In this document: positions 1 to 6,949 of the stretch, piece after piece
How positions within the stretch are numbered: position 1 is the stretch's first letter
How the letters are laid out: every line of letters starts with the position of its first letter
Assembly: GCA_022567895.1 (NCBI GenBank)
Contig: JADFGC010000030.1
Coordinates: 1 to 15,196, forward strand
Length of the DNA: 15,196 bases
From: DRGT01 sp022567895
GTDB lineage: Archaea > Thermoproteota > Nitrososphaeria > Nitrososphaerales > Nitrosopumilaceae
Direction of reading: 5' to 3'
Translations under genes and position numbers: made by a program
The notes under the pieces: generated by a model
What the model saw: the letters and a program-made list of their open reading frames with translations, nothing else
Databases searched by the model: none
Told to the model about the DNA's origin: nothing

Positions 1-768
1 TTTCATGATTTAGAAAAGGCATTGCATTTTGAAATTACAAGACAAGAAAGTTTAGTTTCAAGAGATATTCCTATTGAACAAGAAACAAGACATTGGGATG
101 ATCGACGAAAAATTACTGTATCTGCAAGAAGTAAGGAAGGAGAAGAAGATTATAGATACTTCTTAGAAAGCGACATTCCATGGATTTTGATTGATTCACA
201 AACATTTGCTAAATTAAAAAATGAGATGCCTGAAAGTATTAGTTCAAAAAAAGAACGATACATATCAAATTACAATATTCCAGCACAAGTTGCTGAAGTA
301 TTGTCTTCAGACAAATTTTATTCGGACATGTTTGAACAAGCACATAATGAATCAAATGCAAAAGATGTTGCCAATCTAATTACAACTGACTTGATGGGCC
401 TTGTTGACACTGAAGAAAAACGTGAAAAATCTAAACTAACTCCTCAGCATTTAACTGAACTTGTAAATGCCATTGAAAACGGCAAAATTACAAGAACCTC
501 AGCAAAAAATGCTCTATTTGAGATAGTAAAAACAGGAAAATCACTCTCAGAAGTTATTTCTGAACTCGATTTAGGGCATGTATTTGATGAATCAGAATTG
601 ACTAAGATTATAGATGAAGTAATATCTCAAGAGAAAAAAGCAGTAGAAGAAGCTAAAACAAATCCTCAAACCATTAACTTTTTGGTAGGAAAAGTTATGC
701 AAAAAACAAAAGGAAAAGCTGATCCCACTCTTACCCTAAACATAATTAAGAAAAAACTGTTATCTTAA
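1..768 (+). CDS. gatB: Asp-tRNA(Asn)/Glu-tRNA(Gln) amidotransferase subunit B, 3' part
   Basis: Subunit B of the GatCAB amidotransferase, which makes Asn-tRNA and/or Gln-tRNA by amidating the mischarged aminoacyl-tRNA in the cytoplasm. The reading frame is open from base 1, so the N-terminal half lies outside the window; 255 codons are visible against roughly 470 in the whole family. The visible part begins at the end of the cradle domain, with the family pattern of an E-I-x-R-Q helix, Q-E-T-R-x-W-D, then R-S-K-E and D-Y-R-Y-F before D-I-P. A helical GatB/YqeY tail domain follows, which contacts tRNA. The R-S-K-E...D-Y-R-Y-F stretch fits GatB rather than the archaeal paralogue GatE. It ends TAA six bases before the acyl-CoA ligase start, in the same frame, so the two may be co-transcribed. 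No visible defect. Confidence 0.92.
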   Translation, partial: FHDLEKALHFEITRQESLVSRDIPIEQETRHWDDRRKITVSARSKEGEEDYRYFLESDIPWILIDSQTFAKLKNEMPESISSKKERYISNYNIPAQVAEVLSSDKFYSDMFEQAHNESNAKDVANLITTDLMGLVDTEEKREKSKLTPQHLTELVNAIENGKITRTSAKNALFEIVKTGKSLSEVISELDLGHVFDESELTKIIDEVISQEKKAVEEAKTNPQTINFLVGKVMQKTKGKADPTLTLNIIKKKLLS

Positions 769-774
769 AACACA

Positions 775-2703
775 TTGTCTGATTTTGTATTTACTCCATC
801 TGAAGAACAAATTAAAAATTCAAACATACAATCTTTTATGAATAAACATGAAATTTCTTCATTAACAGAGTTATCACACAAAGCAAAAACAAATCTTGAT
901 TGGTATTGGAAAGCAGTAGATGAAGACATTGGAATAGTTTGGGATAAAAAATATGAAAAAACATCTGATTTCTCAAAAGGATATCCTTGGGCTAAATGGT
1001 TTGTTGGTGGGAAAACTAACATAATCAAATCTTCTGTTGAAAAATTTTCAAAAAAAATCCCAGAAAAAATTGCGTATTATTTTATTTCAGAGGATTATTC
1101 AAAATCAAAACTTTCCTACAGAGATTTAGAGATAAATGTAAACAAACTTGCAAACGGAATGAAATCACTTGGTGTGAAAAAAGGAGATGTAGTTGCTATT
1201 TACATGCCAATGATCAAAGAATCAATTATTGCAATTTTAGCATGTGCAAAAATTGGTGCAATACAAACAGTAATCTTTTCAGGATATAGTTCTGAATCAC
1301 TTAAAATCCGATTACAAGATTGTAATGCAAAAATTTTGTTTGTTTCTGATGGTTTTCAAAGAAAAGGAAACAAAATCTCACAAAAACCCGCTGTTGATGA
1401 AGCAATAAAAGACACTAACATAAAAAAAACAATTGTAGTTAATTACAAGGGTGTAGATAGTTATGAAAAATCTGATTCTTTAGTATTTTATCATGAATTA
1501 ATTTCAAAGCAATCTGATTCTTGCGTGACTGAAATTATGGATTCAGAAGATCCTTTGTTCATTCTTTATACTTCCGGTACTACTGGAAAACCTAAAGGTG
1601 TGATTCATTCTCATGGTGGATTTTCAGTTTTTGCGGGTCATCAAGCAGCATATTTGATTGACATGCATCAAAACGACATTCTTTTTTGGCCTGCAGATAT
1701 TGGTTGGATAACGGGTTTAGTTTGGAATGTTTATGGTCTTTTAGAAATGGGCTCATCTGCCGTGATTTATGATGGTGCTATAGATTGGCCAGACTATGAC
1801 ATAGTTTGGAATCTTTTAGATGAATACGAGGCAACAATTTTTGGAATCTCGCCAACTGCTGTTAGGTTATTTAAAAAAAATAATGTTGAACCCTTAAAGA
1901 ATCACAATTTGGAAAAAATTCGTAACATTCCAACCACTGGTGAACCAATTGACGAAGAATCGTGGTGGTGGCTATTTGAAAAAGTAGGTAAAAAAAGGAT
2001 TCCAATTATGAATTTGTCTGGTGGAACAGAAATCGGCGGCGCAATGTTATCTGTTTTTCCCGGAATGAGACTAAAACCAACAACTGTTGGAATTCCTTGT
2101 CCTGGTATTGATCTTGATGTGTTTGATGATGATGGTAATTCTGTTATAAATAAAAATGGATATCTGGTGGTAAAGGCACCCTGGCCTGGAATGACAAACA
2201 GTTTGTTAAATGACGACAAAAGATATGTCGAAACTTATTGGTCTAGATTTGAAAATGTATGGTTTCATGGTGATTATGTTCTAGTTGATGAAGATGGTTT
2301 GTGGTACATGCATGGAAGAGTAGATGATGTAATTAACATATCTGGTCATCGATTAAGTACCACAGAAATCGAACAATGTGTTATTTCAAACCCAAAAATT
2401 TCTGATGCAGCATCTATTTCAATCCCTGATGAAATAACCGGTGAAGCAATCATTATTTTTGTAGTCCCAGAAATGCAATTTAAAAATGAAAATTTAGAGA
2501 ATGAAATATCTAAATTTGTTTCTGAAAAAATTGGCAAAGTCGCAAGACCAAAAAAAGTTCTGATATTATCTGACTTGCCAAAAACAAGAACTGGCAAAAT
2601 TATGAGACGACTCTTAAAATCAAAGCTTTTAGGCAATCCACTCGGTGATTTATCTTCACTAGAAAACCCACAAATTTTGGATGAAATTCCAAAATTAAGT
2701 TGA
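775..2703 (+). CDS. AMP-forming acyl-CoA ligase (acetyl-CoA synthetase-like)
   Basis: Activates a carboxylic acid with ATP to an acyl-adenylate and transfers it to CoA. The 642 residues have the full ANL-family layout: an N-terminal cap with P-S-E-x-x-I and S-N, the P-loop Y-T-S-G-T-T-G-K-P-K-G at 265-275, T-G-E-P at 388-391, S-G-G-T-E at 415-419, G-D at 499-500, hinge G-R-V-D-D at 514-518, and the catalytic lysine K608 in P-K-T-R-T-G-K-I-M-R-R. That lysine context is the usual target of acetylation control in acetyl-CoA synthetases. In true acetyl-CoA synthetases the segment before T-E carries two Trp (W-W-Q-T-E); here it is S-G-G-T-E, which should open the acyl pocket, so acetate is unlikely to be the sole or best substrate. 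The TTG start is chosen because the stop of gatB lies two codons upstream and residues 1-21, before the first Met, match the family N-terminus. Substrate unknown; hydroxyacyl, propionyl or acetoacetyl-type acids are candidates. Confidence 0.88.
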   Translation: MSDFVFTPSEEQIKNSNIQSFMNKHEISSLTELSHKAKTNLDWYWKAVDEDIGIVWDKKYEKTSDFSKGYPWAKWFVGGKTNIIKSSVEKFSKKIPEKIAYYFISEDYSKSKLSYRDLEINVNKLANGMKSLGVKKGDVVAIYMPMIKESIIAILACAKIGAIQTVIFSGYSSESLKIRLQDCNAKILFVSDGFQRKGNKISQKPAVDEAIKDTNIKKTIVVNYKGVDSYEKSDSLVFYHELISKQSDSCVTEIMDSEDPLFILYTSGTTGKPKGVIHSHGGFSVFAGHQAAYLIDMHQNDILFWPADIGWITGLVWNVYGLLEMGSSAVIYDGAIDWPDYDIVWNLLDEYEATIFGISPTAVRLFKKNNVEPLKNHNLEKIRNIPTTGEPIDEESWWWLFEKVGKKRIPIMNLSGGTEIGGAMLSVFPGMRLKPTTVGIPCPGIDLDVFDDDGNSVINKNGYLVVKAPWPGMTNSLLNDDKRYVETYWSRFENVWFHGDYVLVDEDGLWYMHGRVDDVINISGHRLSTTEIEQCVISNPKISDAASISIPDEITGEAIIIFVVPEMQFKNENLENEISKFVSEKIGKVARPKKVLILSDLPKTRTGKIMRRLLKSKLLGNPLGDLSSLENPQILDEIPKLS

Positions 2704-2771
2704 GAAAATCTTACACAAAATTTGTTCCGTTTGACATGCTTGGCCTTATTCAGAATGTGGGCTAGTTAACT

Positions 2772-4124
2772 GTGAAATTCATAGTAGATCAACAAGTAGA
2801 GGATATTGAGCTTCCTGAGAACCTAAAATTAAACACGTTTTTAAAAGAATTTCACTCAGATTGTCTTCATCCAGAATGTAATTTTGGATTTTATGGATTT
2901 GCATTTGGTCAATCTCCATTTCCTGTGCCAAGCATAATGCAAGAGGCCTTAAAGAAAAATTCTGATAAAGGTAACTATGCTCCAGTTCCTGGAATCGAGG
3001 AATTAAGAGAAACAATTGCTCGATATAATAAATATTATTTTGGAATCGACGTTGATCCAAAAAGAGTTTACGTTGGCCCTGGAACTAAGGAATTAATTTA
3101 CAATTTACTTGAGATTCTTCACGGAACAGTAATTCTTCCATCACCAGCTTGGTTAGGTTATCTACCACAAATTAGATTCTTAAAGAAAAACTTTCACATG
3201 CTTCCAACCAGAGAAAATAAGAAAATTTTAGCATATGATCTTAGAAAACTAGCATTACGATTACATGACAGACAAAAAATTCTCATCTTTAACAACCCAA
3301 ATAATCCTACGGGTCTAGTTTATGATGGAATAGAATTAGAAGAAATTGCTGAAGTGTGTAGGGAACAAAACATCATGATAATTTCTGATGAAATTTATGC
3401 ACAAACAACTTATGATTTTAGTAAATTTGTTAGTATGGCTAAAATTTATCCTGAAGGAACTTTTGTCACAAATGGATTATCTAAATCTCATGCATCTGGG
3501 GGTTATAGATTAGGTTATGTAATTTTTCCACAACATGCACTAAACGTAAAATCACACTTTAAGAAAATTTTAGCTACTGAATATACTGCTGTGTCTACTC
3601 CAATACAATATGCAGCAGTTGCAGGTTTTGAAATTAGCAAAGAGATGGATGAGTATTTCAGAATTACAAGAACAATTCATGAAATAATGGGAGAGTACAC
3701 ATTTCATGCATTAAACAAAATTGATGGAGTAAAAACCACAAAACCTGAAGCAACATTCTATCTTCTAGCTGACTTTAATCATTATACTCCTGCATTAAAT
3801 CGTGTTGGAATAACAACTTCACAAAAATTTGCCGAATCGATGATTCAGCATCCATATCACGCTGCAATTGTTGCTGGAGATAGTTTAGTTCTTGAACGAA
3901 CAGACTTTAGCGCTAGGATGGCATTTGTGGATTATGACGGTACAAATGCCTACGAATACTATCTAACAAATCCCCCAAAAACCGTCTCTGAGAAAGAGGA
4001 ATTTGTAAAAATTAACGCCCCAAGACTAGTTGCTGGAATAGAAAAAATAGAAATGTTTTTTGAAAATATATCAAACAATTATCTTTCTAAAATAGAATTA
4101 GATTCTGTTAAAATCCCAAATTAA
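2772..4124 (+). CDS. PLP-dependent aminotransferase, class I/II
   Basis: A fold-type I, aspartate-aminotransferase-like enzyme that moves an amino group between an amino acid and a 2-oxo acid using pyridoxal phosphate. Motifs over 450 residues: N-Y-A-P-V-P-G (68-74) near the substrate entrance, P-G-T-K-E-L (103-108) for cofactor phosphate, N-N-P-N-N-P-T-G (174-181), S-D-E-I-Y-A (205-210) with the cofactor-contacting D206 and Y209, the Schiff-base lysine K238 in N-G-L-S-K-S-H, and the likely substrate-carboxylate arginine R382 in S-A-R-M-A-F. It is about 50 residues longer than a typical class I enzyme, with an extended N-terminus and an insert near 390-415. Start is GTG: an in-frame TAG lies at 2763-2765 and the first internal Met is residue 56. 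The amino-acid substrate cannot be told from sequence. Its stop codon directly touches the stop of the convergent next gene. Confidence 0.88.
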   Translation: MKFIVDQQVEDIELPENLKLNTFLKEFHSDCLHPECNFGFYGFAFGQSPFPVPSIMQEALKKNSDKGNYAPVPGIEELRETIARYNKYYFGIDVDPKRVYVGPGTKELIYNLLEILHGTVILPSPAWLGYLPQIRFLKKNFHMLPTRENKKILAYDLRKLALRLHDRQKILIFNNPNNPTGLVYDGIELEEIAEVCREQNIMIISDEIYAQTTYDFSKFVSMAKIYPEGTFVTNGLSKSHASGGYRLGYVIFPQHALNVKSHFKKILATEYTAVSTPIQYAAVAGFEISKEMDEYFRITRTIHEIMGEYTFHALNKIDGVKTTKPEATFYLLADFNHYTPALNRVGITTSQKFAESMIQHPYHAAIVAGDSLVLERTDFSARMAFVDYDGTNAYEYYLTNPPKTVSEKEEFVKINAPRLVAGIEKIEMFFENISNNYLSKIELDSVKIPN

Positions 4125-5123
4125 TTATTTTTCAAGTACTCTTTTCAAGGTTGAATATTCTTTTGCAGTAATTTCTCCATGCGCTAATCTATTTTTTATT
4201 ACCTCTTCTGGACTGTTCCAATGAAGTGCACCAAATATTTTCTTTTTCATTGATTCACAATTTTTTGATATGTTCTCATAGTTTGTATTGGTCTTTCTTT
4301 TAATTCCATAAATTGCACCAAATAATATTGCCAAACCTCCTAATGTAAGTCCTAATAACGCCATTTCATTATTTTCTGAATTATTTCCATCAAATGGATT
4401 ATCAACTGTTTGTATGGCTTTTGCTTCTGGAATTACTTCATCTGGAATCACATTTTTTAAATTCGCTTCAATAGTTTCTGTAAAGCTTGATACAGATTCT
4501 AACCCAACAGCTTCTTCAATTGTTAATCCAAGATAATTACTATCAAACCAATCTTTGTAAATTGGTTCATTATAGTACCTATCAAGGTAGTGTTGTGGGT
4601 CTTTTGAAGGATCAACAAAACTCGCAAGAATTGATTCATCATTTTTTAAATTATGTTCAGAATTTGTTTGAGGAGTTGAATTATTTTCCTCTGTAATGGG
4701 TTCATTTTGTGTTTCCGACTTTGCTTTCATTGCTGTAATTGAAGGAACAGGTAGCGTACCATCTTGTGAAAAATCAAAACTAGTTGTTTTTCCTTTTGCT
4801 AAATCTAAAATAAATGCTGTAGCATTATGAATTCCATGATCTTCAAATTTTTTGTCAGTATCTAAACTCCTTTGAAATGTGTTATCTGGCTGAATAAATG
4901 CTTGAGTAAGCAATAAAAATTCCCCATTTGAATCCCTAATTACTATTGTCACAAGCCCTTTTGATTCCTCATCTACAGTTCCTGAGAACGAAATTTGATC
5001 TCCTTTAGTATAAAATATCTTATCGATCTCAAAACTTGTTACTTCAGCAAATGCTGGCGTTAGTGTTGAGACTAACAAAAGTGCTATCAACGAAATAGTT
5101 GGTGCCTTCCCCAACTGTGCCAT
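4125..5123 (-). CDS. Secreted, membrane-anchored surface protein with SHOCT-like cytoplasmic tail
   Basis: Function unknown; probably an envelope protein displayed outside the cell. The 332 residues start with a Sec signal peptide (about 1-26, ending A-F-A), followed by a beta-rich Ig-like domain (about 27-125), then a low-complexity acidic Asn/Glu/Thr linker (about 133-165). Residues 177-206 hold the pattern H-Y-L-x-R-Y-x-N-E-P-x-Y-K-x-W-F-D ... I-E-E-A-V-G, which I associate with thaumarchaeal surface proteins. A transmembrane helix spans about 254-274, followed by basic K-R-K. The last 28 residues (304-331) look like a SHOCT motif: P-E-E-x-I-x-x-R-L-A-x-G-E-I-T-x-x-E-Y-x-x-L-K. So the N-terminal part faces outside and the SHOCT-like tail the cytoplasm. 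ATG start with a TATA-like box about 26 bases upstream fits a leaderless transcript. It follows the TrmB-like gene with a 77-base gap; control by that regulator is possible but unproven. Confidence 0.72.
   Translation of the reverse strand: MAQLGKAPTISLIALLLVSTLTPAFAEVTSFEIDKIFYTKGDQISFSGTVDEESKGLVTIVIRDSNGEFLLLTQAFIQPDNTFQRSLDTDKKFEDHGIHNATAFILDLAKGKTTSFDFSQDGTLPVPSITAMKAKSETQNEPITEENNSTPQTNSEHNLKNDESILASFVDPSKDPQHYLDRYYNEPIYKDWFDSNYLGLTIEEAVGLESVSSFTETIEANLKNVIPDEVIPEAKAIQTVDNPFDGNNSENNEMALLGLTLGGLAILFGAIYGIKRKTNTNYENISKNCESMKKKIFGALHWNSPEEVIKNRLAHGEITAKEYSTLKRVLEK
4128..4132 (+). terminator. Possible U-tract terminator after the aminotransferase
   Basis: A T5 run (with T-rich sequence again at 4141-4146) begins four bases after the aminotransferase stop. 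Archaeal RNA polymerase terminates at U-rich tracts without a hairpin. It lies within the opposing gene because there is no intergenic space. Weak, position-based call. Confidence 0.3.
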
Positions 5124-5144
5124 GTTGTGGTTTTTTGTTGTTTT

Positions 5145-5154
5145 CTTAATTAAG
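5145..5154 (-). promoter_or_regulatory. TATA-like box of the SHOCT surface protein gene
   Basis: The palindromic 10-mer CTTAATTAAG is centred about 26 bases upstream of the ATG at 5123, the spacing expected when transcription starts at the start codon (leaderless mRNA). No Shine-Dalgarno sequence is seen upstream of the ATG, which agrees. Confidence 0.42.
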
Positions 5155-5183
5155 ACATACGAAGCAAATTTTCATGTTTATTG

Positions 5184-5204
5184 ATAGTAATTTTTAAAAA
5201 CTAT
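5184..5204 (-). terminator. Possible terminator after the TrmB-like gene
   Basis: On the minus strand the TAG stop is followed at once by a T5-A5 run, flanked by the 5-bp inverted repeat ATAGT/ACTAT. An archaeal U-tract terminator is plausible. The stem is short and AT-rich, so this rests mainly on position. Confidence 0.3.
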
Positions 5205-6040
5205 TGTGAATTTTCAAACATTTCTGCTTTTTTCCAAATCATATTAAACAATAATTTCATTGAATTAAGCATTGTTTTAGAATCTGTCCACACTGCAAGC
5301 ATTTCTTCATTTTCACTATTTTTAATAAAGAAGAATATCTCTTCACAATCTTTAATTAAAAACCATAGGTTTTCTCCAAGCGAATCTTCGAACTTTTTGA
5401 TACATTTTGCAGGCAATTCATCTACGATATATGGGGCATTGTTATTTGTCGACATTAAAATTTTTAGATTAATATTAGTATCTTTTACTGAGTCAATAAA
5501 ATCAGTATGATAAAATTTCATAAAGTCTTTCTCTGATCCTAGAAGCAAAACATCCTTTTTTGCAGAATTTATTAGTTGATTTAATTTTCCAACAATTGAA
5601 ACTTTACCCTGAACTATCTGGAATCTATTTTCTTTTATTAATGTCTCAGCAGTTTCAGTGTCAGGAATCAAGTTCCATTGTGAAATCATGTACAGAGTTT
5701 GTTTTTCTAATTCATCTATACGAGATCGTTCATTGTTTACTAGAATGTTAATTGATTTATCAAAAGGAATTGCTTGAAATTTGGTTGGTTTGCCAAATGC
5801 CGCAATTGTGATCCCTTTACTTTGAAGACCATTTAGAAGATGATACGTCTCTGTCCTTGCAATTTTAAGACTTTTTGAAATATCAGGAGCTGACTTTGAA
5901 TTATTTTTACTCAAAAACAAGTATACTCTTGCCTGGTTTTGTGTAAGCCCAAATTCTAACAAACTCGTTAGTAAACTATCGTATGGCGTTTCACCTTCCG
6001 CTAGAATATCCGATTTTAAAGATGCCTTTGTAATTTCCAT
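5201..6040 (-). CDS. TrmB-family transcriptional regulator
   Basis: A DNA-binding regulator of the archaeal TrmB family; members sense sugars or other metabolites and repress or activate nearby genes. From the chosen ATG the protein has 279 residues. A winged helix-turn-helix occupies about 25-90: the helix G-L-T-x-x-Q-A-R-V-Y-x-x-L (31-43), a recognition region A-R-T-E-T-Y-x-L-L-x-x-L (61-72), and the wing F-G-K-P-x-K-F (82-88). A charged coiled-coil linker (about 100-122) follows, then an effector domain of the TrmB C-terminal/PLD-like type (about 135-272) that ends in the family pattern W-T-D-S-K-x-M-x-x-S-M-K-x-L-F-x-x-I-W. A TTG three codons further up is possible, but the ATG at 6040 is the better start. 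The residues that would show a sugar ligand are not evident, so the ligand is open. Inverted repeats upstream (6080-6110) are candidate self-regulatory sites. Confidence 0.84.
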   Translation of the reverse strand: MEITKASLKSDILAEGETPYDSLLTSLLEFGLTQNQARVYLFLSKNNSKSAPDISKSLKIARTETYHLLNGLQSKGITIAAFGKPTKFQAIPFDKSINILVNNERSRIDELEKQTLYMISQWNLIPDTETAETLIKENRFQIVQGKVSIVGKLNQLINSAKKDVLLLGSEKDFMKFYHTDFIDSVKDTNINLKILMSTNNNAPYIVDELPAKCIKKFEDSLGENLWFLIKDCEEIFFFIKNSENEEMLAVWTDSKTMLNSMKLLFNMIWKKAEMFENSQ

Positions 6041-6079
6041 ATAATACAAAAATGTGAAATGTATTCATAAGAAATAGTA

Positions 6080-6096
6080 TGTATTACATTAATACA
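6080..6096. promoter_or_regulatory. 17-bp inverted repeat, candidate operator
   Basis: A perfect inverted repeat with 7-bp arms TGTATTA/TAATACA around a 3-bp centre lies 40-56 bases upstream of the TrmB-like ATG. A dimeric winged-helix regulator binding its own promoter would use such a site. It does not match the Thermococcales TrmB consensus that I know, so assignment to this regulator is inference. Confidence 0.4.
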
Positions 6097-6110
6097 GATC
6101 AAAAATGATC
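6097..6110. promoter_or_regulatory. Second small inverted repeat next to the candidate operator
   Basis: GATCA and TGATC arms (5 bp) flank an A4 centre, immediately adjoining the 17-bp inverted repeat. It may be a second binding site or a chance palindrome in AT-rich sequence. Confidence 0.25.
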
Positions 6111-6126
6111 ACGGTTTTGTTCGCAT

Positions 6127-6158
6127 TGATTAACTGATTAAATGATTAATTGATTAAG
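6127..6158. repeat. Four tandem 8-bp repeats, TGATTAA plus one variable base
   Basis: Four head-to-tail units, each TGATTAA followed by a different base (C, A, T, G). The last unit overlaps the stop codon of the prepilin peptidase gene (6154-6156). On the minus strand each unit carries a TAA. Because 8 is not a multiple of 3, the TAAs place stops in all three frames directly after the gene. It lies 87-118 bases upstream of the TrmB-like start. Confidence 0.85.
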
Positions 6159-6852
6159 CACCAATTCCAAAAAAATTCATGAGAATATCTCCATAAATTA
6201 ATTGAATAATAAAACCACCAGTAATTAGTAACATGTATGGTATTCCAGGAGTTACCCACGTATTTTTGCTAGAACAAAATTCGGCTGTTTCTGCATTGTG
6301 AAATGCAATGTTTATCTTTTTCTTACCGCCTTCTGTTTTTTCAATGGCAAAACCATAGTTTGGTTCTTTTGCTCTATAACCAATAATCATAGCTAATGAT
6401 TTCTTAAATTTTGTTTCATTAAATCCTTCAAAAATATTTTCATTTTTCAGAATTGAGATTGTGTTTCTTATGACATTTATCAATAATGGGAATACAAAAA
6501 GTAATGCTGCGTTTGATAAGGTTGTAAGAGGAGTCACCATATTATCTGATATAGTTATCATTGGAGCTAATGATGCTAAAACAATAAGTGCAAATGCATC
6601 AGCTCCTCCAAACAATCCAATTCTCCAAACTATGATTGCAAAGGGAGCTATAATTAATGAAAATAATATCAATGAAATTGATTCATAAAAATTAGGATCA
6701 AATAATAATAATATCACCGACAAAGCTCCAAATACAACCCATAAATGATCATAAATCTCTCTTTTCCATATGTCAAAAAATGAGGCTATGCCTAGCATCA
6801 TTACTGCTGACAGTATTCTAATTGTTTCAAATTCTAGAAAAATTTCACTCAT
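6154..6852 (-). CDS. Archaeal prepilin peptidase (A24 family, PibD/FlaK-like)
   Basis: A membrane aspartic protease that removes the class III signal peptide of type IV pilins before assembly. The 232 residues show four to five hydrophobic helices in the N-terminal part (to about 135), a soluble cytoplasmic loop (about 136-203), and a last helix at about 207-222. The two catalytic aspartates are recognisable: D27 in F-F-D-I-W-K-R-E-I just after the first helix, and D85 in G-G-A-D, a variant of the family's GxGD motif. A T-P-G-I-P-Y segment before the last helix also recalls archaeal prepilin peptidases. The length agrees with that group. The obvious substrate is the pilin encoded at 12681-13304, whose cleavage signal is intact. 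ATG start; a 97-base gap to the Ig-like gene upstream suggests its own promoter. Confidence 0.84.
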   Translation of the reverse strand: MSEIFLEFETIRILSAVMMLGIASFFDIWKREIYDHLWVVFGALSVILLLFDPNFYESISLILFSLIIAPFAIIVWRIGLFGGADAFALIVLASLAPMITISDNMVTPLTTLSNAALLFVFPLLINVIRNTISILKNENIFEGFNETKFKKSLAMIIGYRAKEPNYGFAIEKTEGGKKKINIAFHNAETAEFCSSKNTWVTPGIPYMLLITGGFIIQLIYGDILMNFFGIGA

Positions 6853-6887
6853 TTCTTATATCTTCCTCATTTGTTTTTTTGTATTTG

Positions 6888-6893
6888 TTTAAA
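6888..6893 (-). promoter_or_regulatory. Candidate TATA box for the prepilin peptidase gene
   Basis: TTTAAA preceded by CTC on the minus strand, centred about 38 bases upstream of the ATG, would give a short leader of roughly 12 bases. A second AT box (TTAAATATAA at 6929-6938) lies further up and would give a longer leader. Sequence alone does not decide between them. Confidence 0.3.
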
Positions 6894-6949
6894 GAGGTAA
6901 AGCATGTTTATCACGCGACCACAAATTCTTAAATATAATCAATCAAACT

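Noticed and set aside
765..3060. Several open frames of 60-105 codons opposite the ligase and aminotransferase genes.
   Set aside because: They lie antisense to clearly conserved proteins, lack domain patterns, and mirror the codon bias of the real genes.
6038..6049. TTG start three codons upstream for the TrmB-like regulator.
   Set aside because: An ATG follows three codons later and the conserved domain begins well after it; nothing favours the TTG.
6127..6158. CRISPR-like array.
   Set aside because: Units are 8 bases and contiguous, with no spacers and no cas genes nearby.
6856..6870. Four-codon minimal reading frame (ATG...TAA) on the minus strand before the prepilin peptidase start.
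   Set aside because: Very short frames are expected by chance, and the likely transcription start falls inside or after its ATG.
6929..6938. Strong-looking AT box TTAAATATAA between the Ig-like gene and the prepilin peptidase gene.
   Set aside because: It would give a leader over 50 bases long, and such AT strings are common in this composition; kept only as an alternative promoter for the peptidase.
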